DNA of 64,000 bases from positions 100,254,991 to 100,318,990 of the forward strand of contig NC_080423.1 in assembly GCF_029873635.1 (NCBI RefSeq). The letters run 5' to 3'. Shown here in pieces: positions 10,973 through 20,900 of the stretch. The number at the start of each line of letters is the position of its first letter. Within the stretch, counting starts at the first letter, position 1. The stretch comes from Malania oleifera. Lineage: Eukaryota > Streptophyta > Magnoliopsida > Santalales > Ximeniaceae. A program made the position numbers and the translations under genes. The notes under the pieces were generated by a model. The model was not told where the DNA came from and ran no database searches. It worked only from the letters and a program-made list of their open reading frames with translations.

Positions 10973-12757
10973 TGTAATGTCCCTCAATAAAATACTACAT
11001 AACAAAAAAATAATCAACCCGAACCTGTGGATAACGAGGACTCCTGTCATACACAGCGGAAAACCTACGCAGCAGTAAACATAAAAATCCATACATCCAT
11101 CCATAAAACATAATACCAAAGCTTTTATAACATTATAATACCGTACTCTTGTACATATCTATATACATCAAAATATCTCTAGGGTCACACAAAATAACTC
11201 TAACCCTAGTACAAAAATCTTACCCTCCTCACGGGGTAATCTTTCTAACTCAACGGCGGCCCTGACTCGCCGGTCTCTTAGGGGCTCCTGAAAAATTTAA
11301 TAATGATGGGGGTGAGACACTTTTCAGTAAGGGAAAATAAACTAAATACAGTTGTGTGACAACATGAATATTTAAAATGCTTATACATATACAGTACATT
11401 TCATAACTCTGGAAATAATCATAATATTATACTAGATGATCATGTACTTTCATATTTGTTAATAAATCATAACATACATACATAAACATCTGTAATAACT
11501 CGTAATATTGAAAATCAACCTAGGATGAATAGTTAGCTAATGTCATGTATTACCCCCCATGAGGGGTTGTGCAGCCCGAAGGCGGGATCCGACAATGGCT
11601 GGCCGACCACTGCCGAATCAAATATGTCTGTAAGTACGATGGGCCCGCTGCACCCTGGTCCGGACTACCAGGTGGACGTCTACACTTTACTAAAAGCCTC
11701 ATCGACCATCCATCTCCTATCCCCTCATGGGACGGTAGCACTAATAAGGCCTCATGCCAAAATCAACCCATAGCTATGGTATCGAGTTCCTAGTCTAAAC
11801 TAAACTAACATCATGGTTGTGATAACATATAATACATGATTATACATAACATCATTACAGCCTCGTGCCAGAAACATAGATACGGCCTCGCGCCGAAATC
11901 ATAACAATGACCTCGTGCCAAAATCATAGTAAATATGGCCTCGCGCCAATAACATAAATACGGCCTCGTGCTGATAACATAAAATACGGCCTCGTGCCGA
12001 TAACATAAAATACGGCCTCGCGCCAAAATTGTTTCAGGTATATACATTCTAAAAATACATCGTTCATCATACGATCATCAAAACCATCACAATATAACTC
12101 ATCGTTTCATAATACCTGAAAATGTGTTTTACTTGTAAAAGCATTCCTATCTTATCTCATTTCACGTAAAATAATATTCTTGCCACATATGCTCTGTTAA
12201 AAGTCATACTAAAATCATGATTTTTCTGGTATCTCATACATACATATACATTTTTCTCATAATGGCAGTATTTTCCAAACATACGTTTCATATATGATAA
12301 ACAATTATAACATAGGCTTTTCTGAAAATAGATGTGCTCATAAGTAATAATAACTTGCATGGAAAATATCTGCTTTAGTTTATTCCCTTACCTGACTACT
12401 GAGAAAGCCCCTCAAATTTCTTAGCCTGACCCCCGTAGGATTTCCTACTCAATACCCTAAAACTCAAAATCCCCAGTACTAAACATCAGTATTTCTATGC
12501 GTACATCAATTCCTATAACTACCATAAAGTCTAATTTGGCTTAAAAAGCCTTACCTCAACTTTAGGATGATTTCCAATTTCGTTTTCCCGACGATCCGCT
12601 CCGGCAAATTTGCAGGGAACTTCGCCAGGAGCGTCGTGGTAGCCTCAGATCTTCGATCCGGCGTATAACCAGCCCAAAATCGAAGAGAGAGAGTGAGAGA
12701 GCCGAAGAGGAGAGAGAGAGAGGAAACTTAAAAATGAATTTAAAATCGGATTTTTCA

Positions 12758-12765
12758 TATTTATA
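12758..12765 (+). promoter_or_regulatory. TATA box of LTR copy 2
   Basis: TATTTATA followed by GGCGG, at the same place as in copy 1. The plus-strand direction points toward SMG9, whose start codon is 1.2 kb downstream. Promoter activity is inferred only from sequence. Confidence 0.45.
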
Positions 12766-12774
12766 GGCGGCGGA

Positions 12775-13045
12775 ACTCGTTGACGAGCCTGATCTTTGTC
12801 GATGAGTTCTTCATAAATTTCGTCGACGAGACCTTGTATTCGTCGACGAAATTCAGGCTATCTCAGAACCCCTCTCGGCATTTTCTCATCGACGAAGCCC
12901 TGTGTTTGTCGACGAATTCTCTTAAGCCTTCGTCGACGAATCCCTGTGTTCGTCGACGAAGCTTGGCAGCTTCCTTCTTTATTTTATTTGTTTCCCTTCC
13001 CTTTTCTTTTCCTTCCAAAATGTAATGTCGTCGATGAAGTCTACG
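12775..13045 (+). repeat. GTCGACGA palindrome array in R-U5 of LTR copy 2
   Basis: At least eight imperfect copies of TTCGTCGACGAA-type palindromes (variants TCGTTGACGAG, TCGTCGATGAG) occur at irregular spacing of 15-40 bp, just downstream of the TATA box. The matching array in copy 1 is at 1898-2090. If transcribed, they would fold into a series of short hairpins in the leader. Confidence 0.75.
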
Positions 13046-13125
13046 GCCTCCTTCCGTTTCTGTTTCTATTTCCCTCTCTCTTTATTATTTAAATTCCATT
13101 TAAAAATTCGGGTCGTTACAATTTC

Positions 13126-13532
13126 ATTCTAGGAACAAATTAATACATTATTCAAAACAATCGTTCTTAAATTTTTTCTTAGTATTATGTATGTCAGTTA
13201 AATTTAACAGGCAAGCAAAACATGAAAATAAAATTATAAAATTTTAAATCAATTAAAACTAACCTTTCTCTAGATGCAGCAACGAACCCAAATAATCCAA
13301 ACGAAACTATGAAACGAATCCAACTCAAAACAGAAAATTTCTCAGTAAGTAAAAAAATAAATTCACGTTTTTGCTAAATAAAAAAAAACCTACCCCATCT
13401 TCTCCCTTAAATAGCCTCGCCTTTGCTCAAATGGTCACCTGCCAGCTCGAATGGTAACTTGCAAGCTCCAACGGTCCTCTCTGCAAGCTCTTTCTCCTCT
13501 GCAATAGTCTTCTGAGAGCTCGGGGAGGTTTT
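13126..13532. other. MULE right arm between solo LTR and inverted repeat
   Basis: No coding region was recognised. Near 13405-13417 the minus strand reads GGCTATTTAAGGG, a TATA-like box placed to serve the minus-strand transposase. Beside it are direct repeats of CAAATGGTCACCTGCCAGCTC-like sequence. Confidence 0.45.
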
Positions 13533-13904
13533 GAGCAGACGAAACAAATCTCGCAGGATAATCCTGCGAGATTTACCATGTGTCACAACGCGAATGAATT
13601 TCAGGGGCAAATCTTGCAGCTTGGTCCTGCGAGATTTGCGCCACGCGTCTCCTTCTCGCTAGTTGCTCTCTTGAAATCTCGCAGTTCCAAGCTACGAGAT
13701 TTACTCCAGCCTCGCCATGCGTCACCTTCCCGCTGGTTCTCTCGTTGCCACGCGTCGAAGGTAGAGCGGCCCATCAGTTTAAATCTCGTAGCATGAAATT
13801 GCGAGATTACGTGAGCATTACTTTGGGAAATTTTTTTTTAATTAGAGTGTTATTTTATATTTTATTTATATTTAATAATAAAACGGGAAAAAACTCGAAA
13901 TTTT
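13533..13904 (-). repeat. Right terminal inverted repeat of the MULE
   Basis: Reverse complement of 3907-4280 with scattered substitutions. The four hairpins are retained (13546-13574, 13609-13637, 13674-13702, 13781-13808). The intervening G-box-like boxes mostly read CGCGTC or ATGTGTC here, consistent with CpG decay. It ends 64 bp before the SMG9 ATG, so it forms the proximal upstream region of that gene. Confidence 0.9.
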
Positions 13905-13968
13905 TATTAGCACAAAATACTAAGCCCTTCATCCATCACTATTCGCCAGGCAACAGTCGGCAGACGCC

Positions 13969-16900
13969 ATGGCTGGGGCTACCGGAGGCACAGGCTCGTC
14001 CAGTCCGTCACCTGCTCCTCCCGCTCCCAAAATCCTCCTAGCCAAGCCTGGCCTCGTCACGGCCGGTTCAGTTCCCGGTAAGTTCGGCCGACCTGCAGGC
14101 ACTGGCGCCGAAGACGATGGCGTTTCGCTCCGTTCTCGTCTTCCGCCGCTCGCTTCTCTCAATCTTCTCTCCGATTCTTGGGAGTTCCACACCGATCGCA
14201 TACTACCTGTATTTTCTCTCTCTCCAAGTATTTTGAATTTTTTTAATGGTTGTTTTCGTTTGATTTTGGGAGTTGGATTTGATGCGGCCAAGAATTTTTA
14301 TTTTTATTTTTTTGGATTTCTCTAGAAATTTTACTTTATTTTTATTTTCTCTAATTGCATTTTCTTGTCACAGCGGAAAGTTGCTCAGAAAAGGGTAATG
14401 GTTCTGATAAATTTGTTTTTGTCTTCTGTTTTGTTTTGGGGTAGTTTCTTACGGATAATACTGAGTTCACGGTGGTTGGGGTGATTGGTCCACCTGGTGT
14501 GGGCAAGTCGACGATCATGAACGAGCTTTATGGGTTTGATGGAAGCTTATCTGGTAAATTTCTACTGTAGACATGCATGTTCTGGATGTTTGCGTTGTCT
14601 ACGCACGTTAGTATTTGCATTTTTGGGTGATAAATGTATTTTAATGTACGCTTGTTCCCTAGCATTATAGTCCTGCATAATCCCTGTTTGTTAGAGCATG
14701 TGCAAAGTGCAACTAGGATGATGCTCTGTTTTTTTCGCTGGGGGGCGTGGGGGATGGATTCCAGAACTTAAATTTGTATTTGTGTGGATTTGGACCCAAG
14801 TTCAAGTTCAAATTCAAATCCAAATCCAAATCCAAGTCGAGGATTCAAACTATAAGGTCCCAAATACAGAAAGAGCAGTGAGAACCTTCATTTGGATGTA
14901 AACATGACCTTTGGCTGGAAAGATTACTTGTCTAGTTGTCTGTCACTAAGGATTTCTGGGTTTTGGCTTCTATTGGTTTTGCTTACCTATTATTAATGCA
15001 TGTGCTGATGTTGAAGAAACCTTTAGCCGGATGATGCTATGTTTGAAGTCTTGCCTGTGTATATATCATTTAACATGCCACACACGCAGTTGGATCCATG
15101 ACTTGAAAAAAAGGTTCTATACTATGAAATTCTGATGCTATAGACAAATCTCATGATTTATGAACTTATTTGCTCACTGATGGTTCCTCATCATGGAAAT
15201 AAAACCCACCAAACAGATTGGTTAAACAAATAGTTATATTTGCCTCTTCCTTTGGTGGCTTTTAGCAATGAACATTGTTGGAACTTGAAGTACATTTATG
15301 TTAGGGACAAAGTAAAAATAGGTAAGTCTGTGCATGTAAATTATGAGAAATTTTAAATAAAACTAAATACCCACTTTTGTTTAAAAAAATTTAGCAATAA
15401 CCATGAATATGACAATGATTATATGCCTTTACGAATGCCAAAAGATTCACTCTTTAGGTTCATATATCCTCAAATATCGTATGTCATTATTGAGATAATA
15501 TACAAACCTAAAGGTGCACCAAAATCTGTGGGGAGCCAGCACACATGAAACTCCACTCATGGCAAGAAAAGTTCAATTTACTGATCAAAATGAAAAAAAA
15601 AAAAAAAAAGGGTTATGGGTGCCCGACTAGTAAATAAGAAGACCAAAGTTCACGACCACATTCCTTTCCATCTTTGACATATTTTCAACTCGATTCTCAG
15701 CAGTCATCTCCAAATGAGTCCAGCTGCCATCTCTGGTGTAAGTTGTTTTATGTTTTGGAGATGTGAATATGGGTGATTTTTACAAGGGTGAATCTTTATG
15801 GTTTTGATGAGAGTCAGCTAGGGAAAGTGTTGTGTCAATGAACTATGTGTATTGTTCTTGGAGTTTTGTGGAAGGAAAGGAGCAATAGAATTTTCAAGGA
15901 CCAAAACATGCCATGTTTGAGCTTTATCTTCTTGTATTCTAAGTGCATTTCTTTGATGATGTGAAAAGGGATCAAGGGATAGCTCTCTTGTAATTCCCCC
16001 CCTTTTTTCTTACTGGGGTACATCTTATTCTCTCCTTCATCTTCCTGTATTTTAAGTGTATTTCTTTGAATGATGTGCAAAGGGATTAAGAGCTAGCTCT
16101 CCTGTAATTTTCTCATTTTTACTGGGGACATCTTATTCTCTCCTTTATGCATTCTCTTCTTCTTTCTTAATGCCTTTGTTTCCAATGAGAAAGGTTATCT
16201 CCATCGATAACATGTAATATTATAATCCATTCACTAAGCAGTGTCGGAATTTTCTTTTCAGTTTCACCTTTTTATACTGTTCACCACGGATAGAAATTGT
16301 TCCTAGGGCATGCTTCTGCCTTAATTATTTGGATCATCTCTGAGATTTAGGAATTTGAAGGCGTTAAATTTTCCATGAGCACAAAATTTGTTAATTGTTG
16401 AAGAGTAGGATGGCCTGTTTAGCCTCACTTTGGTGTTTGTGAATGGTTTTGTTGGAGGAATTTCTTTAACTGACTTGCAAAGAGATTGGAGCCCTTCTAT
16501 ATTAGTTGCTTATTTTCTTGTTGTTCCCCCACCCCCCTTTCTTTGGTTTTCATGGTTTCTTACTGTGGCTTGTTATACTTTCTCTTTCTTCAATTAATAT
16601 ATTTATTTTCTTATCTCTTCTTCTCTCTCTCTCTTTTTTTTTTTTAAATTGAGTTTGAAATTGAGTTGCCTCAACTAATATTGTAAGACATTTATATTTA
16701 TCTATGCTTGTAGAATAACTGTTAGTATTTAATGAAGCTGCAACATTGTGTTCCTAATGATGATTCACCACATGTAGTTTCAGCATGTGATGTTGTTGCA
16801 TTACGACCCATGAATCCCATTCCTTCCTATATCTAATGCAGGGGTACAACATGATAATCTTTGCTGTGCTAATTTGCAGGAATGCTACCACCTTTTGCGA

Positions 16901-17747
16901 TACAGTCAGAGGAGACAAGGGCAATGGCAAGGCACTGTACTGTTGGCATTGAACCAAGGATATCTGCTGAACGGATTATACTTCTTGATACGCAGGTTTA
17001 TTTTATTTTGTTTAAAATTTTTCCAATAAATTTATTGAGTGACAAATGTAATACATTAGTTCCATACACACATGTTATCTTTTCTGAAGTCTTATAACAC
17101 CTGATTGTGAGAGTTAGAGCAATCTGAGTCAATATAGAGTTAAGAAGTCAGAATTAGAGAGACGTAATGGAAGCAGGTGTTTGTAATTGACTAATTGATG
17201 GAATCAATGCCCAAAATGCATCTAAATCTCAATAGGAGGAACTGCATATCCTTCTGAAATTTTTTTCTTCATGATTTCTTTGACTCTTTTTTTTAGTGAA
17301 ATGTCGTCTAATGTGCAATTGTGGCTGAATGCAGCTAGCCCTGGCCTTAAGATGTTATCCTGTACCATATTGTCAAAATGCAGAGGCCAAATCCTTGTTG
17401 ATGGCCCTGCTTGTTGAAATGATCTTCATTTGACAAATTGGGGCGTTTTCAAATTGACTGCTAAACTAATGACAAATTTTACACTTTTATTAACAAAATC
17501 AATATGTTTCTAAGCAAATTGTTGTATAGGGTGCACTAAATGATGGCTTAAAAAATCTATTTCAAGGGTACAATTGTACTAACATTCCAAGAATTGAAAA
17601 ATAAGAAGTAAAGAATTAGTTTTGAAGTTATAAAAAAAAAATTTGAGAATATGGTAAGTTAATTGATGTATAATCGGTTTGCTATCAATAATTTAGTGAG
17701 AATCTGGTACAATTTAGTTTTAGTAGGAACAAAGATATGTTAATTTT

Positions 17748-17794
<47 letters not shown>

Positions 17795-17871
17795 GCAATC
17801 ACATATCAAGTTTTTAAGTTAATTTCAGTGCAATTTCTCTTTAGGAACAAAGATATGTTGATTTTTTTTTA

Positions 17872-17928
<57 letters not shown>

Positions 17929-20900
17929 CAATCACGTATCAAGTTTTTAAGTTAATAACAGTGCAATTTCTCTTAAGTGTGTCCGATGGATGTCATGTTT
18001 ATTTTCCAAGTCACTGTCTTAAACACCTAAAAAATGTGGGGAAACTGCTTCATTAGATTACTTTGTGGGGGCCCAGTCTAACATAGTGTGGTACCTGATT
18101 GTACAGCCCTGACAGGCAAGCTCATGCTTGTCTGGCATGAATTTAACAAGCAGCGTGGTGAAATGCAGTTGCTCTGTTTTTTTACATGGGTTGCTGTGCC
18201 CTTTTTGACCTATTTTTGCTGCAAATGAAGAATCTGTTCTTCAGTATAGTTTTTAAGTTATCACTTTATTCCCTCCTTTTTTAAATAGGGCAAAAGATAC
18301 TCACCTCCCCATACGTTTTTCAAAAAAATAAGGACCTCCCTTGAGGTTTCAAAAATTCCATTGACCTCTCTTGAAATTTCAAAAATGACATAGACCTCCC
18401 CAGAGGTTTGTCAAAAGATACAAACTTCCCCTCAAAAGATTTGTCTTTTTGCAAAATACAAGGGGAGGTTTGTGTTTGTTTTGGCAAACCTCAGGGGAGG
18501 TCTCTGGGATTTCCGAAACCTCAGAGGAGGTCAGTGTCTTTTTATCAAACCATAGGGGAGGTCAATGTTTTTTACCCTTTTAAATGTTAAGAATTTACAA
18601 TTTGAAGGATTAATTTGGGGGTTGCACTTGGTGTATTTGTGTGTGTTTTTAGTGATGTTTCCCGTCTTTGTGTTACTACTTCTCTATCCTCTACCTTGAC
18701 TAAAATAGAATTGATGATTGAGGACCGCAATGTCTTGTGGAACTTGATGGGTCATTAGGTCAATTGCATCTGGTTGTGAGGGAAAATTCTTTGATTGTTG
18801 GCAACTTTGTCAGATATGTATGAACAGAATCCAGTAAATAGTTATGCTGCTCTTCTCTTTTACCTTGGCTCTATAATTTGTTCAGCAGCACTGTCTTAAA
18901 TTTCGACGAGACCATTGAAACTTCTGTCAAATTTTCCCTTTTTCATTAAATCCAAACTGCAGTTGATTTCCATTATTTATTTCTATTCTAGAAATAAATT
19001 TTCCTGCTTCCCTTTGGTCCTACTTGAGTTATTTAGTTCAAAATCTTGCATTATTAAGTCTATTAACAGTTTCTAAAGTTCATAAAATTTTTTTCATGCT
19101 TCTTATTTATTTCTATCATGTTTTTTTTCTTTTAATAAATTGAAATCAGCATTGGAAATTTTTATATTTTTGAAGCCTTGAAATTTTAGTTGGAACAGAA
19201 ATTTAAAACCTTGGTCAGCAGGAGCTATAAAAGGTTAGGAACATTGTATTACATATGCTGTATTAGCTGGTTCTTGAAATAGAAAAAAATTAACAAAACA
19301 GCCTATATTCAGTGCTTCTGCTTTACCTGAGATGATGTGATGCAGTATCTTATCCATACTTTCATTTTTAAGTGGGGAAACTCTTACTTTTTCCCTTATT
19401 TATTAACATGCAGCCTGTATTCAGTCCTTCTGTTCTAGCTGAGATGATGAGACCTGATGGTTCATCCACAATTTCAGTTTTAAGTGGTGAAACTCTATCT
19501 GCTGAGTTGGCTCATGAATTGATGAGCATTCAGGTAACTGCAAATACAAATAATATCGTAGAATTTTCTGTTGATTTAAAAACAATGAATACTTAGAATG
19601 CATTTTATAGTTTCTGAGATTAGGTTTTGATTGTAGAATTTTTTTTTTCTTATTCCATGTTGCCACAAGTATATATATTTTGAATATTTCTGGAGGCAAA
19701 AGGTCTAATTTATTTACCCTTTTCTGGCTTGTTGCAAGGAATCCTTCTAGCTTGGTGTTCTCCTAGCATCCATTTGTAACATTTTGCTGGTGGTATCAGA
19801 GGGAGTTCATGATATTAACATGTGGCGTTTGCTGTTGACGGTATTTCTTTTCTCCTTTTGTCTGTTCGATGCTCCTTCTAGTTAGAATGAATCAGCAAGC
19901 AAATGCTCCTATTTAATTTAATGTCACTGTTTATCTGAAGTTTGCGGAGTTATGATTGGTAAGTAGTTAAAAAATATGAATTTTTTATTCACCTTTCTAG
20001 ATAATAAATTGTTTGATATATTAAGATGTTAAGTTTGATGCAAATAGAGCTTTGTAATTGTATAAATATTGACTATTTGCATACACAACTCTGATATATT
20101 TGAATGCTTTTCCTATTGATGTAATATGGAACTCGAGCAATTGCTCTTATATATAACATAGTTATGAATTATGATTTATCATTGTCTCAGTTATTGTCTC
20201 TTTTCATCCACACCTCCCCTAATCCTTCTCTGTCCTGAAATTGCCAATTCAACTTCTTTCTTGCAGCAGTAGTACACTTGAAACTCCTGCATTTATGTAG
20301 AGTCATATTACAGCCAAGAAACTAATTGCATTGTTTTGACTTTTGTGTCAAAAGATCAAGTTCAAAATGGCTTTTTGTTAACCCCCCCCCCCCCTTTTTT
20401 TCTTTGGTATAAACAAAGAATTGTGTTAAAGGAAGAAAGAAGGATTAAGATCAAGAAAATAGGAAAGGAAAATGGACAAAACCAGGGAGAACAGGATGTC
20501 CTCCTATTACAATAAGAAATCAACTTAACAGAGAGTGACCATGGCAACAGTTTCTCTAATTCTGGATGAATGGAGATGCACTGTCTAAATAACCACTATC
20601 ATATATCCTGTTTCCTGTGTTTGCATGGGTACTAGTTTTTCATTTTTTAATAATTGAACCTACTCTTTAAGTTTTAAGTCTGTCATGTTTAAGGAATATC
20701 AAAGACAACAAGAAATAAGAATGGGCATGGAAAGGATACAGTGGCTTATTGAATGTACATATTGCTTTAGTGAGAAAGTATCTTATTTTCTATTAGTGCA
20801 TACAAAGGGCCTGTTTGGTATTGCAGTAGCAGTGGGTAGTCACTGTTATTGATGTTGGTGGTTGCCATTACAGTTTAGTTAGAATTGATATTAGCTGTTG

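Larger units (their letters stand above)
10973..13120 (+). mobile_element. Solo LTR, ~2.15 kb (family A, copy 2), inside the MULE
   Basis: Starts TGTAATGTCC and ends GGTCGTTACA, flanked by perfect 5-bp duplications ATTTC (10968-10972 and 13121-13125). It matches 169-2179 throughout, including the GGCCTCGYGCC repeat block (about 11865-12030, seven or eight units), the TATA box (12758-12765) and the GTCGACGA palindrome array (12775-13045). No internal domain is present, so this is a solo LTR. It interrupts the MULE upstream of the transposase and so is younger than that insertion. The perfect duplication suggests it is younger than copy 1. Confidence 0.88.
3907..13904 (-). mobile_element. Mutator-like DNA transposon (MULE) with transposase and PMD gene
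   Basis: The element is about 10 kb, of which 2148 bp is a later solo-LTR insertion. Long inverted repeats form its ends (3907-4280 and 13533-13904). Between them, on the minus strand, lie a MuDR-type transposase (6725-9350) and a shortened plant-mobile-domain gene (5645-6660). Flanking 9-mers TACTAGTAT (3898-3906) and TATTAGCAC (13905-13913) match at 6 of 9 positions in direct orientation, which fits an eroded 9-bp Mutator target duplication. The terminal base is uncertain by a few positions. The transposase is dead, so this copy is not autonomous. The right end sits 64 bp before the SMG9 start codon. Confidence 0.88.

Noticed and set aside
11865-12030. Regularly spaced repeats resembling a CRISPR array
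   Set aside because: The unit is short and variable, lies within an LTR U3, and the genome is a plant's; the same array is in the second LTR copy.
13929-14325. Long open frames on the minus strand and past the donor at SMG9 exon 1
   Set aside because: Antisense shadow and intron read-through of the GC-rich first exon; no protein similarity.
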